A stretch of 64,000 nucleotides of DNA from Glaciecola sp947496235 (GTDB taxonomy: Bacteria; Pseudomonadota; Gammaproteobacteria; Enterobacterales; Alteromonadaceae), in contig NZ_JBLWFH010000004.1 in the NCBI RefSeq assembly GCF_050306235.1, positions 62,001-126,000 on the forward strand, written 5' to 3'. Of this stretch, positions 25,959 to 33,974 are shown piece by piece. Each line of letters starts with the position of its first letter. Position 1 is the first letter of the stretch. Below the pieces are notes generated by a model, which had not been told where the DNA came from, made no database searches, and saw only the letters and a program-made list of their open reading frames with translations. The position numbers and the translations under genes were made by a program.

Positions 25959-26951
25959 TTATTCTGGCTCGTAACCTTCTAACGGGCCAAACAGAGTGAG
26001 ACGAGACTTAATAGTATTCGCTAATTCTTCTGTGAGAATTTTAGGTGCGCGCTTTTGGTCGATACAATCATTGTATTCTTTTAAAGTGGTGTAAAAACCT
26101 TCGGATATAGCTTCCGAGAGTTTTTGTCGTGTATGCACTGATAGTTGGGCTATTTTACTAATAGAAAGATTACGGCTAAAACGCGCAACCTTTCGATAAC
26201 AAAACCTCTCATTTACATAGCTATCGCTTCTTGCAATGAAATGTTCCATAAGAAGATACAAGAGAAAATTCAGATCAGGCTCAGGCAATAATAAAGAAAA
26301 TTCACTTTTTTTATTTTCAGGCAATTCTGAGTGTTCTGAAAGCAGTAGGCGAAAATCGAGTAATATTTCGTTGTTATAGCGTTGTTCGATATTCATAACC
26401 GCTATTTTAGCATGATCAAAACTTACCCCCTGCAACAAGTTTACTAACGCCCGTCTAAATTGAGTAAAAGTTTGAGCTGGTTGTTGATAAGACATAAACT
26501 CAGCTTGCGCCACAATGAGTGGTAAATCTTGATGGGTGCTAAAAGGCGCGCTTTTTTTATTGTTTACCTGTATTTTAAACCTTTCTCTTATTTCGTGTTC
26601 GCGTGCCTTTTTAATAGCAAGAAAAATAGTTTGAATAAGCTCAGAGGTTGGGAACTCGGGTTCTATTCGCCACCGTCGCCCATACACAATTTTTTTCTTA
26701 GTTTGGGAATGAATTGGTTTAAAGGTGTCATAGCCAACGATACCGATTTGAACGAAAAGTCCAAATCCATCCTCTCCTGCCATAATGATGTAATCGTCAT
26801 CGAAATCACAATCTAATATGATTTGCTGAACTGACGCTAAAGTATGTCGGTAGGATAAATAATGTTGCGGAATACATTGAGCCCCACTTTCAAGATGCAC
26901 CTTAGGAGCATTTGTCAGGGGGCTCTCACCGATAATAGGGTCCCAATCCAT
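25959..26951 (-). CDS. Hypothetical protein co-transcribed with DoxX
   Basis: A 330-residue soluble-looking protein with no signal peptide or membrane helix. Visible parts are an N-terminal region with the acidic run DCDFDDDY and GEDGFGLFVQIGIVGYD (about 47-76), then YGRRWRIEPEFPTSELIQTIFLAIKKA (in pieces, about 90-117), and a helical C-terminal half rich in charged residues. I do not recognise the family. The start is 13 bases after the doxX stop, so both are one transcript, and the AraC pair lies upstream. A role linked to DoxX is only inference. Confidence 0.7.
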   Translation of the reverse strand: MDWDPIIGESPLTNAPKVHLESGAQCIPQHYLSYRHTLASVQQIILDCDFDDDYIIMAGEDGFGLFVQIGIVGYDTFKPIHSQTKKKIVYGRRWRIEPEFPTSELIQTIFLAIKKAREHEIRERFKIQVNNKKSAPFSTHQDLPLIVAQAEFMSYQQPAQTFTQFRRALVNLLQGVSFDHAKIAVMNIEQRYNNEILLDFRLLLSEHSELPENKKSEFSLLLPEPDLNFLLYLLMEHFIARSDSYVNERFCYRKVARFSRNLSISKIAQLSVHTRQKLSEAISEGFYTTLKEYNDCIDQKRAPKILTEELANTIKSRLTLFGPLEGYEPE

Positions 26952-26964
26952 AAATCATTCGCAC

Positions 26965-27447
26965 CTAAGCAGTTGCTAACCTAGGTTGTGCATCCTGGCT
27001 ATGCACTCTACCAAATGTAAAATAATCAAGAGAAAGTTTACCTGCACCCCATACCGTAATATGTAGCAAGATTAATCCCCAAATAATGTGACCATACAAG
27101 GCTGCAGCTGCAATATCTTCTAAACTTATGACAGCCACAATATTGACTATACCTAAACCAAGAGCACTAATCCGGCTTACAAATCCTAAGGCTAATAATA
27201 CAGGTAAGAAAAGTTCAGCGATGGTAGCCAAATATGCAGACAATACAAAGGGTAACACTGGTACATGATATTCGTATTCAAACAAAAATAATGTGGTTTC
27301 CCAGTCATCAATTTTGGTTAAGCCAGAAGCAAAAAACACCCAAGCTACATAAAAGCGCCCTATTATGGCTAATACGCTTTGCAATGGTAAAAAAAGTGTA
27401 GCAGAAAGCTCGCGCAATCTAACTATGATTAAACTTAATGGTTTCAC
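26965..27447 (-). CDS. DoxX-family membrane protein (type found with bufferins)
   Basis: A 160-residue protein with four hydrophobic segments. Key motifs are RFYVAWVFFASGLTKIDDW and FEYEYHVPVLP (about 48-85), then AELFLPVLLALG and NIVAVISLE. This TKI.DW...FEYEYHVP form is the DoxX variant I associate with DUF692/DUF2063 bufferin operons, where it is often the last gene. Here it is 2.8 kb from bufC, on the other strand. The start is a GTG at 27447 with AAGGA 8 bases upstream. Function unproven; DoxX proteins take part in quinone-linked redox reactions. Confidence 0.85.
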   Translation of the reverse strand: MKPLSLIIVRLRELSATLFLPLQSVLAIIGRFYVAWVFFASGLTKIDDWETTLFLFEYEYHVPVLPFVLSAYLATIAELFLPVLLALGFVSRISALGLGIVNIVAVISLEDIAAAALYGHIIWGLILLHITVWGAGKLSLDYFTFGRVHSQDAQPRLATA

Positions 27448-27556
27448 AATACAATTCCTTATTAAATGTCAGCTCTAAACTCAGTATTCTGGCAATTCGC
27501 CATTAGCTATAAGGTACTTTGAATTAATCAGCGAAAATAACCCGATTGTCTTGGAT

Positions 27557-28441
27557 TTATAGCTGATCGTATAGATTATTCCCATTAGGTTCTGGATCTA
27601 ATTGTAAGGGTTGACTTTTATCTCTCTTTGGTTTTTTTAACCACTGTTTTGGCGATATTCCCAGCTTTTTCCTGAATAATCGCGCTAACGCAGAACCATG
27701 TTCATACCCCACCATATTCGCTACCAGATTGACGGGTTTATGTGCTTCTAACATTTCTTGTGCAATAGCAATACGAATGTCAGTCAAGTAATCATTTGGA
27801 GTAACGCCTACAACAGATTTAAAGGTAGCGGCAAACCTTGAACGGGACATAGCCGCTATTTCAGCTAGGGAATCTACTGTCCAATTTTCTTCTGGGCGAT
27901 TGTGCATAGCACTGATAACCTTCGCCATCATAGGATGTGTAAGTGCTGCTAAAATGCCGCCTTTCACTAATTCATTTTCTAAAACATAGCGTAATATCTG
28001 GAATAAAAATATCTCACTCAGCTTATCTACCATCACAGCTCTTGTCACTGACCGACTAAAAGCTTCGTCAAATAACCATTGCGCGGTTTGCGCAATGTAG
28101 GGTTCTAGATCTAAAGGTAAGATGAGTAAAGGTGGTAAAGCCTCTAATAACAACTTCTGGTTCGCAGATTCCATGCTTACAGTGGCGCACACCATTTCAG
28201 CTCCCTCTGATTGCTCTGCTAAAATTCTGTGTTCAATTGCACCTGGAATGAATATAACCGAAGGGACATTAATGACCTGTTTGTTTCCATCTTGCATCAA
28301 AATAGTAAGGCAACCCGATTTAAGTAAATGCAGGTGACCTTTTTGGTCAGATGAAAAAGACTGAATACCGCAAAGTTTACCGCTGAAGAAAACATCTGCC
28401 TTGAGGGATATCCGTCGAATTATATCTGTTATATTTTCCAT
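27557..28441 (-). CDS. AraC-family regulator with cupin N-terminus (paralogue 1)
   Basis: A regulator of about 294 residues. The N-terminal cupin-like ligand domain (GHLHLLKSGCLTI, VIFIPGAIEHRI) precedes a C-terminal double HTH (WTVDSLAEIAAMSRSRFA ... VGYEHGSALARLFRKKLG). The ATG at 28441 has GAG at a good distance, unlike the ATG at 28459. It is a clear paralogue of the next gene, from which it is 35 bases away on the same strand. Together they precede doxX, their likely target. The inducer is unknown. Confidence 0.88.
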   Translation of the reverse strand: MENITDIIRRISLKADVFFSGKLCGIQSFSSDQKGHLHLLKSGCLTILMQDGNKQVINVPSVIFIPGAIEHRILAEQSEGAEMVCATVSMESANQKLLLEALPPLLILPLDLEPYIAQTAQWLFDEAFSRSVTRAVMVDKLSEIFLFQILRYVLENELVKGGILAALTHPMMAKVISAMHNRPEENWTVDSLAEIAAMSRSRFAATFKSVVGVTPNDYLTDIRIAIAQEMLEAHKPVNLVANMVGYEHGSALARLFRKKLGISPKQWLKKPKRDKSQPLQLDPEPNGNNLYDQL

Positions 28442-28476
28442 TAAATGCTCTTTTTTCATTGATTAAAATTAAAAGG

Positions 28477-29322
28477 CTATCTATCACAAGTTGCCATTTC
28501 ATTTTGGGCACTTCGATTCTGTTGTAACCATTGTCGAGGAGAAACACCCAATTTCTTTTTGAAAATCCTTACCAAAGCGGAACCATGTTCATAGCCAACC
28601 TCACCTGCAACAAATCCAATGGGTTTGTTTTTGGATAATAGTTTTTGCGCTAAGGCAAGTCTGAGATCTGTGATGTATCCATTTGGTGTCTGTCCCACCA
28701 GCATTTTAAAATGCTCAGCAAATTTAGACCGTGACATTGCCGCAATACTTGCAAGATTATTTAATGTCCATTGATGACCTGGTGTTTTGTGTATAGCTTC
28801 AATCACTCTGCGCATTTGAGGATGGTTTATTGCCGCTAGCGCACCCTGATGCAAACTACCGTTTTCAGTAGCATGACGAAGGATCAGCAACATAAAAATT
28901 TCGCCAAGCTTATCTATGATCAGTTCTTTACCAAACCTTTGCTCAAATACTTCTTCAAATAACCATTGGACCGTACAGGATAGAGAACAAGCTGGGCTGA
29001 TTTGCAAATAAACGATTTCTGGCAACGCATTCATCAAAATCGACGATTCATGAATGTTAAAAGACAGACTGGCACTAATGATACTGGCAGCTTCTTGTCC
29101 TACAGATTCAAGATGATGCTGGCAACCTATGGGCAATAAGACAATGGAAGGTCGATCCAGCAAAATTTCCGACTTTCCTTTTCTATGAATGCGAACTTTG
29201 CCTGACCTTAACAGGTGTAATTGACCTTTTTGGGTGAAATGTTTAACACCTTTAAAGTGCCCATTATGATTAACAACTGTTGAAAAACTATGTTGATTGA
29301 GGATGCCACCTAAATTATCCAT
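28477..29322 (-). CDS. AraC-family regulator with cupin N-terminus (paralogue 2)
   Basis: A 281-residue regulator of the same architecture: GQLHLLRSGKVRI and VLLPIGCQHHL in the cupin part, and WTLNNLASIAAMSRSKFA ... VGYEHGSALVRIFKKKLGV in the HTH part. The two AraC genes arose by tandem duplication, the DNA-binding end being most alike. Upstream, at 29396-29420, is a 9-bp inverted repeat that could be its operator. Confidence 0.88.
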   Translation of the reverse strand: MDNLGGILNQHSFSTVVNHNGHFKGVKHFTQKGQLHLLRSGKVRIHRKGKSEILLDRPSIVLLPIGCQHHLESVGQEAASIISASLSFNIHESSILMNALPEIVYLQISPACSLSCTVQWLFEEVFEQRFGKELIIDKLGEIFMLLILRHATENGSLHQGALAAINHPQMRRVIEAIHKTPGHQWTLNNLASIAAMSRSKFAEHFKMLVGQTPNGYITDLRLALAQKLLSKNKPIGFVAGEVGYEHGSALVRIFKKKLGVSPRQWLQQNRSAQNEMATCDR

Positions 29323-29395
29323 GTGTTTTCTCGCTTTACTAGTTAATATTCAATGATGAATACAACGCCAATTTCACCCGGCTCTACCAACTCTA

Positions 29396-29420
29396 TAAAT
29401 ATACACACTTCGTATATTTA
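29396..29420. promoter_or_regulatory. Inverted repeat upstream of the araC paralogue pair
   Basis: TAAATATAC (29396-29404), 7-base spacer, GTATATTTA (29412-29420): a perfect 9-bp inverted repeat 74 bases upstream of the araC gene at 29322 and just downstream of the DUF1348 gene. It contains the GTATA core also seen in the other palindromes of this region. Confidence 0.5.
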
Positions 29421-29513
29421 AATTTCTCGATTAAAATTAAAAAACCATCTTCAATAAAACCCAAAAATACAAGCAGATTTTAAATGCACTAATTGTGTAT
29501 TTATTTTAATTTA

Positions 29514-29993
29514 TTACAAACCCAAATCGGACAAACCTGGATGGTTGTCGGGTCTTCTTCCTAACGGCCAATGGAATAGTCTTTCGCTTTCACTAATTGG
29601 CAAATCATTGAGTGACGCATAGCGATTTACCATTAATCCTCTTCCATTAAATTCCCAGTTTTCGTTACCATAGGAACGAAACCAATTGCCTGAATCATCA
29701 CACCACTCGTAGGCATAACGAACAGCAATGCGATTATCACTAAATGCCCAAAGCTCTTTTATTAATCTGTATTCAAGTTCCTTTGCCCACTTTCTCTGTA
29801 AAAAGTTTCTAGCTTGATCTCGACCTTGTAAAAATTCAGACCGATTTCTCCATTGAGTATCCACGCTATAGGCTAGAGCAACTGTTTCGGGGTCTCTGCT
29901 ATTCCAACCATCTTCAGCTAAGCGAACTTTTTCAATTGCTTTTTCTAATGTAAACGGGGGCACAGGTTGTCTAATTTCGTTAATCATGTTCAC
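29514..29993 (-). CDS. DUF1348 / SnoaL-like (NTF2 fold) protein
   Basis: A 159-residue cytoplasmic protein of the DUF1348 family, with AEDGWNSRDPETVALAY, DTQWRNRSEFLQGRDQ and the end motif W.FNGRGLMVNRYASLND. The fold is a cone-shaped NTF2-like barrel; function is not established. The chosen start is GTG at 29993, with AGAGGA 7 bases upstream; the ATG two codons in (29987) is less well spaced. It lies upstream of the AraC pair on the same strand. Confidence 0.85.
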   Translation of the reverse strand: MNMINEIRQPVPPFTLEKAIEKVRLAEDGWNSRDPETVALAYSVDTQWRNRSEFLQGRDQARNFLQRKWAKELEYRLIKELWAFSDNRIAVRYAYEWCDDSGNWFRSYGNENWEFNGRGLMVNRYASLNDLPISESERLFHWPLGRRPDNHPGLSDLGL

Positions 29994-30531
29994 TTAAATA
30001 TCCTCTTTAATCTGGTTAAATATGTTTAAATCGGATAGACAAGAGGAAATTTATTACTTTTCCTTTTTCTACCTTCACAAGTATTTCTTCTAAATAAAAC
30101 TCTGCATGTATATATGTGAAAAAGCCTAATCATCCGGCTCTTTTTTCGTTTGCTTTGAGTAAAACAAGAATTCACAAAATGCTCTCCTAGAGGTTTACTT
30201 AATGATTTGAATAGCATAATTTCACTTCGCTAATCACGCCTTACACTATTAAATATACCAATCTGTCTACTTTTTGCAAACAAAAAATAGCTTGAATATT
30301 GTTAGCTTGAGCTAAGCTTATGAAATTAAAAGATATATATACAGATCTGTATACTTTATAAGTGTTTATAAATTTATAGGACAAGAGTGGCGGTGAAGAC
30401 CGAGTGACATCTTCAGCTTAAATAAATGAAATGCAGAAAATAATGGGTATCGAAACAAGCGCTCAAAAATGAGTATCAAGAAACGTAGATGTAAACATTT
30501 CAAAACACGCGACTAAAGCGTAAGGTGGTAA
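29994..30531. other. 538-base region without a recognised gene
   Basis: A 63-codon minus frame (30026-30217) has basic, low-complexity content and resembles nothing known. A terminator-like hairpin (AAGAGCC / GGCTTTT with one wobble on the minus strand, 30120-30142) could end transcripts from the gene at 30532. A perfect 16-bp palindrome lies at 30338-30353. The stretch 30360-30500 could harbour an untranslated RNA but shows no defined ends. Confidence 0.4.
30338..30353. promoter_or_regulatory. Perfect 16-bp palindrome, operator-like
   Basis: TATACAGATCTGTATA is a perfect palindrome. Its half CTGTATA(C) is the same word that appears in the tetR operator at 25309-25328 (CCTGTATACA). It may be a second site for that TetR protein, but no start codon close by is clearly controlled. 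Confidence 0.4.
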
Positions 30532-31059
30532 TTACCAAGGGCTGTAGGTGTTATTAACTTTGTAGCTAATATTTGGGTACACTCTGTTTAGTGCCTGATG
30601 TATATCTTTTATTGGATTTAAACCTGCTTTAAATTCTCCATTGAAAAAATTAAGGCAAATTTCGTAAAAATTTCCATCTTTAGTTACTACTCCAACTTTG
30701 GGAATCCCCTTACCCGCATGAGAGTGAGAAATTCGACGCTCAATTCTATCGATGTCTTGAATATTGATTGAAAACGACCATTTCTTGGAACCCGGATATG
30801 AAATACAAAAAGTTGTATTTGTGATAGACATTTCATATGTACCGTCTCGCTGATAAAAGCGCCAAGCCACAAAAAATAGTAGAGAGCTAGCTATTGTCAT
30901 TACAAAATAACAAATCTGTTTAAAATCTGAAGAGAGCTGACCATTAAATTGGGTATCGTATATAAATACTCCAAGTATATAAATCCAACAGGCAATCCCC
31001 ATGTTAATAAAGAGTTTAGCCTGTTGTTTTCGATTTTTTTTAAAGTGATATAGATACAT
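30532..31059 (-). CDS. Hypothetical membrane protein
   Basis: A 175-residue protein with two hydrophobic segments in the first half (around FINMGIACWIYILGVF and CYFVMTIASSLLFFVAW) and a C-terminal soluble part with beta-strand character (FSINIQDIDRIERRIS). This resembles PH-like membrane proteins in layout, but I cannot assign it. I use the ATG at 31059; the open frame to 31140 would overlap the LuxR gene. It follows that gene by 26 bases and may be co-transcribed. Confidence 0.55.
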   Translation of the reverse strand: MYLYHFKKNRKQQAKLFINMGIACWIYILGVFIYDTQFNGQLSSDFKQICYFVMTIASSLLFFVAWRFYQRDGTYEMSITNTTFCISYPGSKKWSFSINIQDIDRIERRISHSHAGKGIPKVGVVTKDGNFYEICLNFFNGEFKAGLNPIKDIHQALNRVYPNISYKVNNTYSPW

Positions 31060-31085
31060 AGTGCCAAAACAATCATTAACGCGAT

Positions 31086-31604
31086 TTATGACAGTGTAGA
31101 TGGCTGTTCGGATTCGCCAAGTAAATCTTCGAAGAACCATGCAGATAATGCATGCCGCCCCTCAATTCCCGCTTTAGCATAGATAGCAGAGGCTTGTTGT
31201 CGGACTGTCTTTTCTTTTGTATCGCGCAAAACTGCAATTTCTTTTAGACTCAGCCCTTTTAACATAAAAATAGCTATTTCTTTTTCACTTTCACTCAGCA
31301 TCCATTGCTCAAACTGTTCTGCAATCGCTAATGAAAATTGATGGCGAGCATTTCTAAACTGATCAGACATTTTGGCCAATTGATGCTTTGTCACTTTCAA
31401 ATTAGTCGTTATTTCCAAATATTTCCGTGTTCGTTTGTGCATATCAAATATCAAATATATCGCAAGCACACCCGCCAGTACGGTTAACAGAAACTCTTGA
31501 ATAATATGCTCTATGGGAATGCCTAACATGGTATCAAATATGACATCTTGCAGATTAAGCGCCATGATGACCAATAGACTTAGGGTAAGAATTTTGTCTT
31601 TCAA
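31086..31604 (-). CDS. Membrane-anchored LuxR-type HTH regulator
   Basis: A 172-residue protein. Two hydrophobic helices (about 7-25 and 33-52) are followed by a coiled-coil-like linker, then a LuxR/GerE HTH at about 103-165 (LSESEKEIAIFMLKGLSLKEIA...KTVRQQASAIYAKAG, read in parts). The start is TTG at 31604 with AAGG about 8 bases upstream. It is divergent from the RND efflux operon, with a GGACATATGTCC palindrome between them, so control of the pump is likely. A sensor-regulator fixed in the membrane would couple envelope signals to DNA binding directly; this is inference. Confidence 0.8.
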   Translation of the reverse strand: MKDKILTLSLLVIMALNLQDVIFDTMLGIPIEHIIQEFLLTVLAGVLAIYLIFDMHKRTRKYLEITTNLKVTKHQLAKMSDQFRNARHQFSLAIAEQFEQWMLSESEKEIAIFMLKGLSLKEIAVLRDTKEKTVRQQASAIYAKAGIEGRHALSAWFFEDLLGESEQPSTLS

Positions 31605-31650
31605 ATTTTTATACCTTTTATGATACAGATCAATGTGTTAGCGAGCTTTA

Positions 31651-31662
31651 GGACATATGTCC
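31651..31662. promoter_or_regulatory. Palindrome between luxR-type gene and efflux operon
   Basis: GGACATATGTCC is a perfect 12-bp palindrome 47 bases upstream of the LuxR gene start and 61 bases before the TolC-family gene. Such short palindromes are usual for LuxR/NarL-type HTH dimers. A second, nested imperfect inverted repeat (ATCGGT...TAACC / GGTTA...ACCGAT, 31673-31712) ends 10 bases before the TolC-family ATG and may fold in its mRNA leader. Confidence 0.5.
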
Positions 31663-31722
31663 GATGACAGTAATCGGTTAAATAACCAATAATAAGGTTA
31701 ACTATTACCGATCATTTGAACA

Positions 31723-32961
31723 ATGAAAATGCCATTATTATTTTCTAGTCTTTTTAAGCCAAACCACAATTCTATGGTAATAACTATCAAACGCTTAAGC
31801 CTAGTCTTCGGCTTAGCGTTTTTGACCCAAGCTCAGGCAATTGAATTAGCAGACTTGCGCACTAAAGTACAAGAACGCAATACTCAGTTAGTCACATCCG
31901 AGCCTGCACTTGGACAAAAATACCAAACCTCTATTTTTAAATGGTTATCTGGACCACCTAGCGTTCAATTTCAAGCAATGAAGAGTAACATGGCACTGGG
32001 ATCTGATGAATACGAAGTTGGCATTAGTTTACCATTTAATTCGCCTTCTGCTCTGCAATTGCAAGAAAAACAGAGACAGCTTGACTCCCAAATTCAACAC
32101 ATCCAAGACCAACAACTACGACTGTTTTATTCAGGCTTACTAAGACAAGTATTATGGCAGCGACTTTTGGCACAACAAGAGGAAAAAATAGCCTTGGATA
32201 AACGCCAGTGGATGAGTGATATATTAGCCGATTTACAAACACAAACTCGCGCTGGCGAGTTATCTGAATACGCATTGTTATTGTGGCAACAAAGACATAT
32301 TCAAAGTCAAATTAGTTACGCTAAGGCCAAATCTGAACTTGATGCTGCCATAAATTATTATCAATCAGTCACTGGCACGACTGAACTACCAGAGCATTAC
32401 GTTGAAACTTCGGTTATTGAAAGCAATCAGCGCTGGCATTCACACCCACAACTTCAAATGCTTAGCCTTACTCGTCAACAAGCTAATCTGGCTTACGCTT
32501 TATCAGATGCCAAACAAACGCCTTGGACTCTGCAAATTCTTGCTAGGCAACTCCGGGGGCCATTTCAAACAGAGAATTTGCTCGGTGTTGCCATAGATAT
32601 TCCTTTGACTTGGGGATCTCAAAACACGTTGTCAAATCATATTGAATGGCGTCAAACCATACAAGAAATCGAGCAAATGACTGCTCAAGCCTACACTCAG
32701 ATACGCCAACAATATTTAGATAGCCAATCTCAATTGGTATTTTTACAACACAAAAATGAGTTACTTGAACAGCAAGCAGGCATCGCTGAAAAAATCACTC
32801 AGCACTTGCAACTGTTGACCAGAAATAATGAAGTGGAGCAAGGCAGTTTATTGTTGGAATTAATCAACCAGCGAGAAATAAGTTACCAATTTTCAAAAAA
32901 CCAATTACTGCAAGCCCAACAAATTTCAATCTTAAATCAAATATCAGGACAAGCATTATGA
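31723..32961 (+). CDS. TolC/CusC-family outer-membrane efflux protein
   Basis: A 412-residue outer-membrane factor. The true signal peptide begins at the internal ATG 31774 (MVITIKRLSL...TQAQA), which may be the real start; the frame is open from 31723. The mature protein is rich in long Gln-rich coiled helices (LQLQEKQRQLDSQIQHIQDQ), as in the periplasmic tunnel of TolC. No lipobox Cys is present, unlike CusC. It overlaps the adaptor gene by 4 bases, making a three-component efflux operon with the RND pump. Confidence 0.82.
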   Translation: MKMPLLFSSLFKPNHNSMVITIKRLSLVFGLAFLTQAQAIELADLRTKVQERNTQLVTSEPALGQKYQTSIFKWLSGPPSVQFQAMKSNMALGSDEYEVGISLPFNSPSALQLQEKQRQLDSQIQHIQDQQLRLFYSGLLRQVLWQRLLAQQEEKIALDKRQWMSDILADLQTQTRAGELSEYALLLWQQRHIQSQISYAKAKSELDAAINYYQSVTGTTELPEHYVETSVIESNQRWHSHPQLQMLSLTRQQANLAYALSDAKQTPWTLQILARQLRGPFQTENLLGVAIDIPLTWGSQNTLSNHIEWRQTIQEIEQMTAQAYTQIRQQYLDSQSQLVFLQHKNELLEQQAGIAEKITQHLQLLTRNNEVEQGSLLLELINQREISYQFSKNQLLQAQQISILNQISGQAL

Positions 32962-33974
32962 GAGCGCTATTTCTTACATTAACTTTGTCAGCCAGTCTAG
33001 GTTTGTCTGCCTTAGAACCTGTAGATATAGCAGCCATGGGGAAATATCAGTTATCTTTTGTTGCCGCAACTGAGGTACAAGAAATGACGATGCCTCCCCA
33101 ATTGGCAGAAGTTTCTTATTTGCCTAAAAGTGCTATGAAAATAGTGGCTCCATTTTCGCCTCAACAAATACTATTTTTAGTCTCTGACGGCAGTAAGGTA
33201 AAAAAAGGCCAGCGTATTGCTCAGCTATCAGGCAGCGAAGTTCATCATTTTATGGAAAGGTACGAAGCGCAACAAGCATTGATGCAGCAGGCTGAAAATC
33301 GCTATTTTGAAAGTAAAAAACTATTTGAAAGGCAAGCGATTAATCAAGAAAAATGGCAACAAATTCTTACTCATTATTATGACATAAAAATAAGCTTCGG
33401 CCATTTGCAACACTTTGCAGAAATGTTTCAGTCAGGTGAGCATGATGATGAAGGGTTTCTAGTTGCCCAACAAACAGGCATTTTCATTTACCCTACGGCA
33501 GAAACTCAAACCGAAGAAATGGAGCTTGGCAGTATTATTGAGATAAAAGAGTTACGACTCTTGACCAAGTTACCTGCAAATTATCGTCAATCCATCGTTC
33601 AATTAAAAACATCCCAATGCGCAATTAAGGTAGAGTCTGTTGAACCCAAATCCTTAGGATTCAATGTCAATGTGTGGTCAGAATCCTTGACCGATAACTG
33701 TGCGTTAACTTTGGGGGATTTAATAGAAGTAACGCCGGTTTTAAGCATATCAGCACTTGAAGTTCCCTCTGACAGCATTTTTTCTATACAAGGCATAACC
33801 TGGATAGCCAAAAAACAGGGGCAACAATTAATGCCTGTTAGGGTAGATGTAATAGGCAAATCCGGCACTTCAAAGCTACTTATTAAACAAAATGCCACAT
33901 TAAATAACGCAGAAATTCTTAGTCAATCGGTTAGTGCGTTGCAAGGAATTTTGCTAGGTCTGGGAGCTGAGTAA
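32958..33974 (+). CDS. Periplasmic adaptor (membrane-fusion) protein of the RND system
   Basis: A 338-residue protein with a signal peptide (about 1-18) and a lipoyl-type motif VSDGSKVKKGQRIAQLSG (about 75-93). A helical hairpin (HHFMERYEAQQALMQQ...) follows, then beta-barrel parts. The hairpin is short and there is no Met/His-rich metal-binding N-terminus as in CusB. It links the TolC-like channel to the inner-membrane pump. Start overlaps the previous gene by 4 bases; the stop directly abuts the pump's GTG. Confidence 0.82.
   Translation: MRALFLTLTLSASLGLSALEPVDIAAMGKYQLSFVAATEVQEMTMPPQLAEVSYLPKSAMKIVAPFSPQQILFLVSDGSKVKKGQRIAQLSGSEVHHFMERYEAQQALMQQAENRYFESKKLFERQAINQEKWQQILTHYYDIKISFGHLQHFAEMFQSGEHDDEGFLVAQQTGIFIYPTAETQTEEMELGSIIEIKELRLLTKLPANYRQSIVQLKTSQCAIKVESVEPKSLGFNVNVWSESLTDNCALTLGDLIEVTPVLSISALEVPSDSIFSIQGITWIAKKQGQQLMPVRVDVIGKSGTSKLLIKQNATLNNAEILSQSVSALQGILLGLGAE

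Noticed and set aside
30026..30217. 63-codon minus-strand frame
   Set aside because: Basic, Cys/Lys/Arg-rich and without a family, good ribosome site or conserved context; a hairpin lies within it.
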